Part shown: piece by piece, positions 1 through 12,600 of the stretch
Position numbering within the stretch: position 1 is the first letter of the stretch
How the letters are laid out: the number at the start of each line of letters is the position of its first letter
DNA from: Desmodesmus armatus
Lineage: Eukaryota; Chlorophyta; Chlorophyceae; Sphaeropleales; Scenedesmaceae
DNA: 64,000 bases
NCBI GenBank assembly: GCA_007449985.2
Contig: VIIQ02000059.1
Span: forward strand, 248,001-312,000
Direction of reading: 5' to 3'
Program-made: the position numbers and the translations under genes
Notes under the pieces: model-generated
What the model was told of the DNA's origin: nothing
Seen by the model: only the letters and a program-made list of their open reading frames with translations
Database searches by the model: none

Positions 1-488
1 CGTATGCAGCCCTGACAGCCAGCAGTGTGCTGAGATTCCTGGACATCAGCGAAAGCAGGATGCCACTAGACACTTGGCAGCACGTGTTCCCTGCTGGCAG
101 GCAGCTGCCACACCTGCAGGAGCTGGTTATCTGGGGCATCCGGCAGCCAAATGGCGGTTACATAGCAGCCCCTGAGGGCATCCGCCTTGTCAGCTGCTGC
201 CCCTCCCTGCAGTCTCTTGATTGCAGGTACTTGCCACAGGGCAAGGGGCAGCAGCTGGCCCCACTGCAGGGGCTGAGCGGGCTGCACACACTGCGCTTGA
301 CTGCTGAGGGTGAAAGAGCGCAGCAGGCGTTGTGTCAGCTGACAGGGTTGAAGGAGTTGACGGTGATGTGCCCTGGCACGACTAGAGAGAGGCTGCTGCT
401 GCAGCTTACACAGCTGCAGCAGCTGACAGCTCTGACATACAGAGGGCGAGTGAAGGGTAGTAACAAGGTGGTCAGCTTCACAAGCGGG
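1..488 (+). CDS. Leucine-rich-repeat protein, 3' exon fragment
   Basis: The frame is open from the left edge of the window and encodes about 160 residues with regularly spaced leucines, for example LRFLDIS, LPHLQELVIWG, CPSLQSLDCRY, LSGLHTLRL and LTGLKELTV. This is the degenerate leucine-rich-repeat pattern of algal RNI-like/LRR proteins, which are usually protein-interaction surfaces. The start lies outside the window. A good donor (AGCGGG/GTGAGT) follows position 488, after which the frame runs into a C15 tract and loses the repeat character, so I end the exon there. Whether further exons join it to the secreted-domain exon at 1639 cannot be decided. The LRR-type fold is fairly secure; the function is unknown. 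Confidence 0.55.
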
Positions 489-1638
489 GTGAGTGGGTTG
501 TTGAGTCGGTATTTTACCCCCCCCCCCCCCCGCCTGCTGTGTCTACTCGTACCGTACAAGCCAGTGTTGAGTACAGTAGGCCAATCGCATACCTCTTTGG
601 TGTTCAAAATTTGAGTGTTGCTTTCTGACTGGCGAGCTGCATCACTAATCCAACAATAGTGATTGTCAGACCGCATTTGCAGTGCCCGTAGAAATGCGCC
701 GAGCCTGGTGTCACAGCCTGCACGTTGGTTGGAGTTTGCGATGTTGCACCTAGATGCCATCGGATGCATATCCCACCAGATTTCTCAGTGAGGCTCTGAC
801 TTTTGTGGCTGCTGCTGTGGCCAGCAGGCCGCTGGTGATGAGCCTGTATGGCGCCAGCTGCTGCAGCTTCATGGAAACCTCGGTGTGGCACAGTAGGCTG
901 CTGTGGCGCTGGCGGATTGACGGTAAGCGAAGAGCAACAGCAGCAGCAGGGGGTCTTTTATTCGACTCCAAGGGCCACTCTGCCACTTGCTTTGGGGGCC
1001 TCGCTCACTGCAGCTCGAAGGGAAGTGCAGCGCCCTGCAACCCCGTGCACGTTCAGTTGACTGCGCTATACAGACTCGAGTCTCTTAGTTCCAGTTGCGA
1101 TCGGTCGCGATCTGTCGATCGATTGCGTCCGAGACAACCTTGGAACAGCCTTGGACGGGACTGCCGAACAGGCGAGATTCGGTCGACCTTCACCTGCCCG
1201 CCTGAAGCACGATGGTGATGCGTTTAAACTTTCCAGACACACTGTGTCTGTAATGACATTACACCAGCGAATCGAAACGTATCGTTGCCACTGCCACTGC
1301 AGACGAGTCAACTCCCAGTTCACCCTCTCCCAGCTGTGTTTGGAGGTGTCCTGGTGCCTTGCTGTCCTAAAATGTCACAAACCGCGAATTCAAGGCACTT
1401 GATGCTTCTCTTGTGCAGCCTGGGATTGATGGCATTGGCATGTAAGCTGCCTACAAACAGCCTAAGAATGCTATGGTCTGCGCCCTAGCCACAACAACAC
1501 GGAGTGCAATACTAACAGCATGACATGCCCTCAATGGTTTGCCTTGTCCATGGCTGGTAGCAATTGCTACACAGCCATTCACCGAGTCTTGCTCCTGCTT
1601 GCTGCTTCACTGTGCTGCTTCTCTCTGCTGCTTCACAG
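489..1638. other. Intron or intergenic stretch with no supported gene
   Basis: It begins with an apparent 5' splice donor and holds a C15 run (517-531) and CAG/CTG-rich sequence. The open frames here are short, mutually overlapping and of unbiased composition. The ATG at 1520 opens a short hydrophobic frame (HRVLLLLAASLCC) that could be a signal peptide, but it is not in the frame of the domain encoded downstream. Confidence 0.4.
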
Positions 1639-2198
1639 GGGCGCATCCTCTGTTCAAATCTGGGGTCAGTGTGACGCCCCAGGGTGCTGCTTACACCAAA
1701 CCCACAATATACTATGAGGTCATCTGCCCTCTGGGCACCTTCGTCACAGGCTTCACAGTCACTGACGACAGCTCAATCGCACTGGACGGTGATGGAGAGC
1801 AGACTGACAGCTTAGTAGCGTCCCTGTGGCCCCTCCGGTGCAGCAACGGCAAGCGTGTCAACATCCGTGCGACGCGCCGCGGCTCCAAGCTTCAAAAGCT
1901 GCCCAAGAGAAGAAGGACCTCCAGCAGTTGGCATGCAGGGTACGCTGGTGTGACCCTGTATACTGGGGACCTGCTTAACGCTGTGTCGCTGCAGCCTGTT
2001 GGTGCCCCAGATATGCAGTATGGGGGCAGCGGCGGAGTCAACACGCGTGTTGTGTCGTGCCCAGTTGGGGAGGTGGTCACTGGCATCTATGGCCAGACCA
2101 GTCTGACCCATGTGGTTAGTGTGGGCTTGTTCTGCAAAAGCAAGCAGTGCAGTACTGGTGCATCCTTGAGTGATGTAGGACGTAATGATTGTAAATGA
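1639..2198 (+). CDS. Probable secreted protein with two CPxGxxVTG modules, last exon
   Basis: The exon starts after a pyrimidine-rich acceptor (CTTCACAG at 1631-1638) and runs to a TGA at 2196-2198, giving about 186 residues. It shows two copies of one pattern: ICPLGTFVTGF...LRCSNG, and about 100 residues later SCPVGEVVTGIYG...VGLFCKSK, with paired cysteines at equivalent places. The same C-P-x-G-x-x-V-T-G...G-L-x-C signature occurs in extracellular and jacalin-lectin-associated proteins of algae and cyanobacteria (family knowledge, recalled and not searched). The even spacing of cysteines suggests disulfides and secretion. The middle is basic (KLQKLPKRRR), a possible processing site. No ATG lies in this frame close upstream, so a 5' exon is missing; it could be the C-terminal part of the LRR gene to the left. 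The TGTAA of the Cys-Lys codons just before the stop resembles the chlorophycean poly(A) signal, probably by chance. Confidence 0.5.
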
Positions 2199-2485
2199 CC
2201 ATGTGCGATTCTGGGCCTGCCTCGATTGCACCTTGGCTTGCTTGTCAGATAGTGTGAGACTATGCAGCCCAGGGTTACGGGTGTCACACGTTGCAAGCCT
2301 CTTGGCTGTTGCAGTGGCACCCATGGCTACTTATTGGAGCAGCTATAGCATCTACACGCCTCAGCTGAGAAGCTGAGGGAAAGCTATGCTGGGCTGCCCA
2401 TGACTAACTGTATGGTGCGCTGTGGGTGGTCAGCAGTACAAGCGGCATGATGTGACCATGTCAAACCCAGTTTTGAACCTGGAAT

Positions 2486-2545
2486 GGGTGCCAGGCACCC
2501 ATTGGTTAACAGGCACTGCCTGTTAACCACCAGCACCAGTGGTGC
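2486..2545. repeat. Three consecutive perfect palindromes
   Basis: Positions 2486-2500 (GGGTGCC-A-GGCACCC), 2504-2528 (GGTTAACAGGCA arms around one C) and 2533-2545 (GCACCA-G-TGGTGC) are each perfect inverted repeats separated by 3-4 bases. In RNA they would form three stacked hairpins. They sit between two converging genes. Confidence 0.7.
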
Positions 2546-3224
2546 GTGTTGAAAGATTTGTGAAGCGGTCGACAGCTTCTGCCAGCAGACTCTGGGCTGC
2601 ATGTGAGGACTTGGTGTGACGACAATGTTCAGGGCTGCCATTACATCAGTCAACATGTAGAGCCTCTGCGCAGCAAATTCCTGCCAAGCATTCACAGTGC
2701 GGAAACATTTGGCCTCATGCATGCTTGTCCCACACATGCGCATGAAGTTGCCATGGGCCATGCTCAGATAATACACCACCAGTCACTGCTGCAGCAGGCA
2801 AATTTGCCAAAACAAGCTGCACGCTGCAAACAGGTGTCACACACTAGCACACAAAGACAAAAAATCAAGTTGCGCAGCACCACTGCTCATGGTTCAGTAA
2901 GCACTGCAAGCCCCTAAAAGTGCTGGCTGCAGTGCCTGTTGAAATGAAACCAGCAGCAGCAACAAGCTATGGGCAAACATCATTGAAAGAATATGCCTTC
3001 ATCACTGAGCATCAAAGCCACAGCATGGCAGGCAACATAGGCACAGGCTCTGTAGGGGCAACAGACGTTACACAAAACGCAGCCCCCCTGGCCACAAGGG
3101 TACCTTGCCAGCAACTGGCAGTGCCTGTCAGCAGCATAATGCAACAAACCACCAGCCTGCTGACACCCTGCTAACCTCGCATCACAGGGCGCTGCATCCA
3201 GCAGCCAGCTAACACCACCAACAC

Positions 3225-3250
3225 CAACACACACACACACACACACACAC
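3225..3250. repeat. (AC)n microsatellite
   Basis: An uninterrupted AC dinucleotide run of about 26 bases in the KCBP downstream region. Confidence 0.9.
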
Positions 3251-3359
3251 TCAACCATCCACACCCACATCCCCACACGCTGCATTGGCAGCCAAAACAC
3301 CAGCCCAGTTTGAACAGCCCGCCCTCACACCTGCAGCTGCTGGCTGATAAAGGCAGGTG

Positions 3360-3640
3360 CAATGCAGCACACCTGCCAGAGCCCTCACAACCAGGCTTCT
3401 GCAGCTGGCCGGCACATCTGCCAAGCTCTCACGGCCAGCACAGCTGCTTTTGGCTGCCACACAGCTGCAACACTGACAGAGCCCTCACACACCAACAGGT
3501 GAGCACACCTGCCAGAGACCTCACAGCCAGCACAGCTGCTGTTTGCTGATACACAGCTGCAACACCGCCACAGACCTCACAGCAAAAGCAAGTAGTCGCC
3601 ACCGTGGCACACCGGCCAGAACCCTTACGGCCACCACAGG
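3360..3640. repeat. Imperfect minisatellite
   Basis: Diverged repeats of the words CACCTGCCAGAG, CCTCACAGCCAGCACAGCTGCT and ACACAGCTGCAACAC recur several times just downstream of the KCBP stop codon. The period is irregular, so the array looks old. Confidence 0.55.
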
Positions 3641-3651
3641 AATTGATTGGC

Positions 3652-6600
3652 TCAGGGTTCGCTCTCGCTGCCTGACAAGCTCCTGCTGCTGGGCGGCGCC
3701 ACAGACTCCCCTGCTATGCTGTCCATCTCCGTGGCCGCATCCGTCTCAGGCTCAACCATCGGCGCCGCTGTGTCCGCAGCTGCCGCCTGCAGCTGCAACG
3801 CAATCGCAGAACCCACTGTGCGCGACAGCCCCGTGCCTGGCCGGCTGCTGCTGGTGCTGGCAAGGCCTGCCGGCAGGGCGGACGGCGGGGTACCGTAGCC
3901 GCCGAAGCCTGCTGCTGCGCCTTCGCTGGGCGCTGGGGAGTCGCAGCGCCTGTTGTCAATGTCGTACAGGTCTGCTGCCACCTTGGCGTCCGCGGTGATG
4001 AGCCCCGCCTGCTCCTTCCAGTACTCCACCTGCTTCCGCAGCCTGCGGCAGCAGCAAGCAGCAGACGGGTCAGAAGATCCTCAAGTCTGTCGAAGTAGCA
4101 ATGCGATACCTGGCTGTTCACATAGCTTGATGCAAGAGAGTGGCCTCTGGCACCCGTGAGTTTGAGGGCATGCTTTGAGGCGGCCCTGGCGAGGAATCGT
4201 CACCAGTGTTATCGTGTGCAAGACCGTGCTTCAGGCTCTGCACAAGCACTGCAAAGGCAGACCAAGATGTGCCCCCAGACCACCACAGTGGCAATTTCAA
4301 CCAGCAATGGGGCAAGCCTTGCCATGCATGTGTAGTCAGGTGCGACGCAGTCCTGGTGCCCAAGCACTCACCGCAACACCTCCTTGTTGGCCTCGTCCCG
4401 CAGTGCGTTGTTCTTGATGGTGCGCACACGCGTGGCATACACCAAGCTGTTCATGCTCTCGTCTATGTTGCTGTCGGAGGGCGCGACGTTCACAAACATG
4501 AGCGTCTTGGCGTTGCCGCCAAGCGAGTCGCTCATCAGCATCGTCAGCTTGTGGTTCCTGCAGCACATGCCAGGCGCAGCACCAGGCGGGCCTGAATTAC
4601 AGCAGCTACTCCAGCAGCTGCGCTACAACTGACCCTGACCCAAACAGAGACGCAAACAGCACAAGCGCTTGCAGGGGTGAGGGATGATGCTCTGGCATGC
4701 AGAGCTGCTGATGTGCTCGCGCAACAAGCACCACACTGACGCCAGGACCTTACAGCCGGCCTGCGATGTGTCTGAACCACAGCTGTGCATCACTCCACAA
4801 GCCTGGCCGGCGCAAAGGGTACCATTTCTGTTTTGCGTCTGGACACGTGCAAATGCGCCGCACAGTCAGTGGCCGCAGTGTCTGCCTGCACGCACCTGTA
4901 TGGGATGTGCGGCTGCTCTGCTGCGAGTGCGCTGATGACGTCGCCAAGGGCGCTCAGGCTCTTGTTGATGGCCTGGGCCTCCTTCAGGCACTCGCCTGTG
5001 CTGCCCGACTTCTTCACCCTGCGGATAACATCAATGTCAAAGGGCAGGGACACAACAGAGGCTAAGCAACACATGCACTGGCCGTCTGCACGGCCCACGC
5101 TCGACAAATACACATGTATTCTACTCGCAACGAATGCTTGACGTGCAATGGATGTGAACCCCATCAGTTGAGGGGATGCGGGAACGACAGCACGGGGGCA
5201 GCATCATGCAGATCTCATAAGAACCATCCTTGCCCCTCACCGCTCGCTGCCTGCCAGGTCCACGAAGCTGATCTTGCCGCGCGTGACAGCCTGGCTCTGC
5301 AGGTTGACGCCCTCGATGAGGCAGCTGATGATGAGGTGGCTGCGGCTGGACTCGTGGTTCATCGCCGTGCTGCCTATGTGGCGCTTGGCCAGCCCCTGGG
5401 CACAGTCAACAGTAAGGGAAAACCACATTGCAGGAGATGCTGTGACCCGGTCCTTGCATCTCCTGGACCTGAGCATGAAGGATGCTGCACATGGCCTACC
5501 AAAGGGTGCTGCACTTGGCTCAGCAAGCCCCAAGCTGCTCAGCCAGCTTGGGGGTGCAGACCTCAAGGCAGGTTGCTTGCTGGTTGGCTGCAGAAGACAG
5601 CAGTGCATCCCTCCTTCGTTGGGGGGGGGGGGAAGGGGAGGAGGCAATGCGGCATCAGAGTTAGATGCAATGCCGTGCAGCTTTTCAGGGAAGATGAACG
5701 TGTGTTGGTGCTCATCTTCCCTGAAAAGCTACACGATGCATTGCATCATACTGTGATGCAGCATCGCCCCCCCCCCCCCCTGAAGGAGGGAAGCACCGCT
5801 AGCCAGGCACAACACTACTGAAGAGCTTTGCCAGGGGACAGGGGACAACACCAGTGCAGCATGCAAACACACTGTTTTGGTGGCAGGCGTATTGGCAGAA
5901 GTAAGGAAAGGTGCTTGCACGCACCTGCTCAATGGCAAACATGAGCTGCTGCGCCGACGTTGCTGCTTGTTGCGTGGCGCCCAGCACGCTGACCAGGCCC
6001 TTGGCGTCACGCTTGATCTCCAGCTTGGGGACGTCTGCAGGCCGCACACTGCCCTTGCGTGGCACCTCAGGCAGCAGCAGGTCCATCAGAGTGTCCTGCA
6101 GCCACAACATAGTTGACAGCCAGCCACACGCTGGGTCAGACACCTCTCGAAACCTCTCTTTCACACACAACAGGCAGGTGGCCTTGAGGGATCTGGCTTG
6201 CCTTGTCAGCAACTGCAACTCATTTGGCAGACTCCCACATCAACTGCAGTAGCTGCCAGCAGCTTGTTGGCACTATCCCTAAGGTTTATAAGGCCAGTTT
6301 ACAAGCGCGAAGACCCATCCCCCCCACAGCCCTCCACCAATGTCCACATGGACGGCGCCCTCAACATACACATGGACATGCGCTGACACATACAATCAAA
6401 CCAAAAGCCAGCACTCAGCAGCTACAGATGATAACCGACAGACCCACCTGGTACAGCTCCAGCATCTGCAGCCGCACAGAGTAGTTGGCCTTGCCAGCAT
6501 CTGCCTCGATCTGCTTGAACAGCTCAGTCACGCCGCGCGGCGTGAGCCCGGGCTTGTCTGCGCTGCCGTAGATGGTGAACGTCTTGCCGCTGCCCGTCTG

Positions 6601-9600
6601 GCCGTACGCAAACACGCACACGTTGTAGCCTGCATGGGGTGAAAGTGCAAAGAAAGAGCACACCGTGGGCAGGTGAGCCACTGTGAACGCAAGAAGAAGA
6701 GCGCGTGTGTGCCACAGTGTTGACACATGACAGTGTTTGTAGGAGGCCACCTGACAAGCTGCTGACTTCACGAATGCTCCAACGGCAGCTGGAGATTGAC
6801 CAATTCAGACACAATGAATTCAAATCAATCCAGACAAGTAAGTCCACAAGATCGCAAGTTGTGTCGACACCCAGGGCCAACTCACCGTCGAGAGCTGAGC
6901 GCACCAAGTGCTTGGTGTCCTCAAAGATGTCCTCCTGCACAGGTACAACAAAGGCTTCTTTTGGATTCCGTGTCTCTGCTTTTGCTGAACCCAAAAACTT
7001 CTGCTTGTGAGTGGGCAGTTGGCTACTGCCATTACAGCGCCACCACTACAATGTGAGCTGGCGGGCTGGTGTCTGCTGCGGTTCCTGAAAGACCCACCTG
7101 CGTGGCTGTTGGGGCGAACACCGCGTCAAAGTCATACTCCCGTGGCTTCTTCTCATCCTTCCAGCTGTGGGCGATCGTCAGCTCATTCGGGATGGTGATG
7201 GCTGGCGTCTGCAGAGGAGCAGCCGATGCATGATGGGCGTTCACCTTACGGGGAGGGGACTGTGTGGGCTGTCGCCACTGCACACCTATTTGCAGGCCTT
7301 CCAGCTGCAAGCTATGTAATACGTGTGTTTGCCATATGTGTTGCCAAGTGCGTGTCCTGCCTGGTGCTGTGTGCAGATCCCCACCTGGTGCTTTGCTGCC
7401 TCAAACTCCAGCAGCGGGCGCACTCGGCAGTACACGCGGATCTTGCCCTTTGCGTCCTGCAGTGCGTTGTGGGCCCGCTTGCGCGACACCACCTCCTCAC
7501 GGTATAGCCGGTCCAGCTCCTCCAGCCGCTTGGCCTGCAGATCACAACAATGATGATGGTGATGATGATGATGGTAAGTGGGCGGGGCGGGGGGGGGGGG
7601 AGCAGGTTCAACTCATGTCTCTGACTGCCACAGTGCCCTGTTGAATTCCAGCCGCCACCGAGCTGGACATCGGATGGCTCGACAAAGGCAAGCCATGCAG
7701 GGGAAGTGCAGCCTGCGGACCCTGCCGCGCACTGTGGCCCTTGTTCAGCCCAGCGGCCACCTAGCAGGGCAGCTGGTGCTCTATCCGCATAGATGTCTTG
7801 GGAGCAAAATACAGAAACGACTTGCGCTGTCCTATCGCAGCCTCCTGCCAAATCAGCTGTGCAGAGCCTGCCAACCGCACCTGCCCCTCAATGATGGCTG
7901 CCTGCTGCTTCTCCTTGCGCTCGATGTCGTTCTTGAGCTCCCGCAGCTCCTCAACCTCTGCAGCGTCCACCCGTGCGGCCTCCAGCTGCGTCTTGAGGTC
8001 GTCGATCTGCGCGGCGCTCTGCGCTGCGGCCTCCATCATGTTGTTGAGCTTGTCGGTGCGCGCCTTGAGCTGGGAGCGGAGGTCCGCCACGCTGGCCTCG
8101 TAGGAGTCCTTCAGCTCTGCAGCAGCAGCAGCGGCAGCCAGCGATGCAGTCGAATGATTGTTGCGCCTGTAGTATGCGGGACAAGGTAACTCGTGCCAAT
8201 CAGTGACCAAAAACATGTGCGGAGGTGTTTGCCAACCCAGCACGGCGCTTGCTGAGTTCAAGCCTTCCTTGGAGACACTCACCCTTCGACTCTGTCTCCT
8301 TGGCCTTCTCCAGACGGGCCACCTTGCGCTCCAGCTGCTCCCGCTCAGCAGCAGCAGCCTCAGCTGCACGCGCTGCCGAGGCACAGCGCGCCTGCACCAG
8401 GACAGCAGTGCAGCCAGCAGACGCAAGCCACTCAGCGCTATGTTGCCGCAAGTCACAGCAATACGTTGAGATGGCTATTGTACTTTCAGTCATGGGACCC
8501 CCTCCAATGCTCATGTGTGCAAGGGTCATGAACTTGGGCACTGCCGTGTTCACACGCCAAGCGCAGGGTACTGCAATCCACAGCCAGAGCCAAACGCAAG
8601 CGCCACGCTGACCTGCACAAGCTGCACATGCAGCGCTGCTGACAGCCTGTACCTGCTTTCGGTGGGCTGCATAGGCATGGCTAGGATAGAGCGACCTGGC
8701 TTCGCCAGAGGTGTAGGGGAGCTTGTGGTCAATCACTGCATAGAACATACACACTGTGCAGCTGGCGGCCAGCTACAGCACACCATACCTGTGCCTCCTC
8801 CAGCTCCCTGTGCTTGGCCTCCAGCAGGGCCTCCAGCTCTGACAGCCGGGCGTGCTCTACCTCAGCACGCCCGCTGTGCTCTGTTGCTGATGCCGAGGCA
8901 GCTGTCAAGGCCTGCGAGCGCAATGCCAAACAACGCAGCAGCAGGAGAGGTGTTCAGCAGTGCGCACTCAAAAACGCTGCAATCAACCTGTGGGGTCACA
9001 ACAAGGAGACTTCTATGACGCCTTCTCGAACAGTGCAGCACGACACATGAGCATCGCATCTGCCTGCGCGCCCCACTGCTGCCTCTGGACATCATGCGAC
9101 AGTACAGCATGAAGATTACAGTACCCCGCCCAACCGCCTGCCGCACCCAGGCTCGTAATGGGGGCACAAGCTGCTCACCGTCTTGGTCATGTCCAGCTCG
9201 TTCCGCGCCTCGCCCAGCTGCCGCTCAGCTGCAGCTAGTGCGTCCTGCAGTGCTGCCCTGCTGGTGGCCTCTGCTGCCATCATCTCACGCAGGTCGTTGA
9301 GCTCGTTGGCCAGCGCCTCCTTCTCAGCCCTGACAGTAGCAGGTGACACACATGCGGGTGGCGAGGGTGATGTGTGTGTGTGTGTGGGGGGGGGGGGGGA
9401 GCTCAGACAGCAAGCACATGCTGCAGTGCGTTGGTAGGCAGCGCCTCCTTCCCAGTCCTGACAGCAGCAGGTGACACCCATGTGGTGGTGATAAGGGGGG
9501 GGGAAGGCAGCGGGGAAGGGGGCAGTGGGAAGTCAGCCAGCAGGCGCATGCTGCAGTTTGATGTCGAGGCAACACTGTGGGGTGACAAGTGCATTTCATC

Positions 9601-12600
9601 GTTGCTGCTACTGCAGCTTGTGCACAGCACTTCACCCCAGCAACCGCCACTGAGAGGTCTACTTTGCCTGCATGAGTTCACCACTTGCCCTATCCTACCA
9701 GTGCCTGGCCTCCTCACCTGATCATGCCCTCTGCTTGCTGCGCTGCTGACAGAGCTGCCTGCGCTGCCTCCAGCTGCTGCTGCTGCTCCTTCATGTGCTC
9801 ATCCATCTTTGCAGTGTAAGCCGCGTTACCACCCAGCACACTCGCGCCTGCAGCAGCGACACCCCAGCATCCCAAAGCACCCCCAGCAGTGAGGCAAGCC
9901 GCATGCCACCCGCAGCGACAATGGAGCCCCAAGCTTTAGCAGCCCACACAGGGACAGGCGCGCTAGCCTGCTGGCTCTGCACTTCCCACCGCCAGCTGCA
10001 TGCACCCAAATACATGCTGCACTGCGCGCAGCTGGCTGTGTCACCCCACCTTGATCGCCATTGCGTGACTCGGAGGCTGCCTTGACCTTGCTGTAGCGCT
10101 TCATCATGATGTCATTGATGTGCGTCTGCAGCGCCATGCATATGTCCTCGCCCTGGCGCGTCTCAAACTGGAAGATGTGCAGCACGCCTGCCACGCGCAT
10201 CTTGAAGAACACTGCCTGGCTGCTGCTGCCAAACTGCATGCCATGAAAAACAGTACAGTACAGCAATTGGGGACAGAGTCCCAACCTCGGCACTAGCCAG
10301 CGAGCGAAGGGCTCATGAGGGTGCCCAGCGGGCCAACCTCTGTTACAGTACAGTACAGCCAATGAGGTGCGTGGCATGCCAAGCAGGGTGGGGCGCCCTC
10401 ACTGTGCCTTCTGCCGACATGGACCGCACCCCATCTGGCTCTACCCTCGATGCTTTCTGCCGTCTCCTTTCCTGTCAAACACAAGGCCGTCCATCCATTC
10501 GCCCCACATCCACACGTGCGCAAGCACTCCCCATCCCCCCCAACACACACACAACTCATGTGTTTAACACACCTGCATGATGTCACGCAGCTCTGCTGAG
10601 TGCAGGTACTCCTTAGGCACAGGCCTGAAGAAGTGCACACCACGCTTGTTGATACCCAGGATCAGCCGTGGGGGCAGCAGCCCGATAGGGTCCTCTGCAG
10701 CAGGGAGGGAACGGCAGCAGCTGAAGGCTGAGCGAATGCAGGGCCAGTAAACATGGGGACGTGCAAGCTCAGGATGCTGCCCTGCGGGTGAAGGAGGCGA
10801 TTGCTACCTTTGGTGGGGGCGTATGAGACCCAGAACCTATTGACAGTTTCCTACCAGCCATGCCAGCTCTCAGGCGTGATCTTGCTCCACGCAGCAGCAT
10901 CTGACAGCAACGTAAGTCCAACATGCTTCACACAGCGGCTGCTCACCAATGCGCCGCACAGCGAAAAAGGTGGCGTTGCCGTAAGGCAGCGTGCGCAGGA
11001 TGCGCATGAACGCGCAGCGTGCGTCCTCCTTGGTCTGCTGCGCCAGCACCTTGTACCTGTGTGCGCATACACGTCCGATTAATGGCAGGTCACCCACAGC
11101 CCAACAGGACACCTACTGTTGCCACGTGGGACAGTCCTCCCAGCCATACCACTGGCCGCATACATGCAGAGGCTGAACAGCATCAGCTCAGGCCCACATC
11201 ATGGCAAGAACAAGCACCCTGCACGGGAGCACCAGCATTGCTACAGGTCGAGCCAAACCAATCCAGATTTGCAGCATGGCCCTGAAAGTCACTCGCGGCT
11301 GTCACTTTGCTGTCGCAGCACTGCCTGCCAACCACGTACCTGGTGGCCACGTCAGCCCGCCACTCCTCCTTGGGGCGTGTCATGAGCACCTGCCGTGTGA
11401 TAAAGCGCTCCAGGGCAGCACTGAAGTCCTCTGGGTCGTCGCTGTCGAGGCCTGGGCCGTACTCAGCATGCACCTGGAGGGCTGCCATCTGCAAGCATAT
11501 GCACCAGCAAGACGCTCACTTGTGCAAGACAGGCAGCGCCACGACATATGGCCGTGCTGCACAGCCAGGTAAACGCCTGCAGCTGCTGCCTTCAGTCCAC
11601 CATGCCACGTGACCCGATGCAACCAACCCCCATGCAGCCAGCTCGTACAATGGCTGTGTGCGGGAACAAGAACCAGGCGTCCCGCCACGAGCACGAGTGC
11701 GCGCATATCAACAGGCATACCTGCGCTGCATCCTCCCGCACGACCGGGTAGTTGCCTGCCAGGTAGTCGTGCTGTGCCTGCACATAGCTGAGGTTGATGA
11801 ACTGGGGCTCTGAGATGTTCTCGTCCGTCTCCCGGAACATGCGCTTCTTGAACAGCAGCCGCGTCTGCATGCCCTCCTTTGCCGTGCGCGGGTGCCTCAG
11901 CTCAGCAACAATGTCAGCGATGTACCTGTTTGCACAGCACCGTCCAAACACCAAGCAGTGTTCACAACAGGACTGCACAATACAACGCAAGCGACGCATG
12001 TGCAGGCAGCTACTTGTACTTGCTGCGCTACACTGCAGCTTGCTCAGGTCCATGCAGCCCCCATAGGTCCATACAGCTTCGGCAGCTAGGTCTAGCAAAG
12101 GCAGCAGCCGCCGTTGCTGATCCTTTGACAGCACACACACCTGTTCTCATCCAGCAGCATGTGCTCCTCTGGCAGCGGCTCTGCCACCATCTTGAAGTTC
12201 ATCTGACGGTTGGCTTCATACAGCGTGAAGGTCTGGTAGTTGGTCAGCTTGATCAGGGCTGCCATCTGCTCAACCGCCTCAGCAACACTGGTGGTGATGT
12301 CGTACGCAACCTGGCGGTGAACCAAACAAATACAAAGTGTTGGGGCAAGGGCTGGGCCGGACCAAGCCGCGACGTGTTTGACAAGCCCCTGGATCCGTAG
12401 TACAGCAAGGTGGACATGCCTTGTCCTCTAGCGCGCTCCATCCTGCTGGGCACAGCATGTGCAAACGAACTGAGCAGTTTCCAGGCAGGCTGACTGGTTT
12501 CTTCCGGAGGCCCAGCTGCCCGCGGCTGTGCACCAACCCACAGCTTGAGATACCCAGCTCGCCAGCCAATGAGCCCCTGCACCCACCTCCTCAAAGGTCT

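Larger units (their letters stand above)
2199..3651. other. Convergent intergenic region; likely KCBP 3' UTR
   Basis: No frame here looks coding. The top strand is C/A-rich, meaning G/T-rich on the minus strand, as in the KCBP introns, so much of it is probably KCBP 3' untranslated sequence. TTACA at 3068-3072 is a minus-strand TGTAA, the chlorophycean poly(A) signal, and a candidate end. It contains three adjacent short palindromes, an (AC)n tract and an imperfect minisatellite, listed separately. Confidence 0.4.

Noticed and set aside
1520..1717. Small 65-codon frame with a hydrophobic start
   Set aside because: It resembles a signal peptide but ends quickly and is not in frame with the CPxG domain. 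The conserved domain instead begins after a clear acceptor at 1638.
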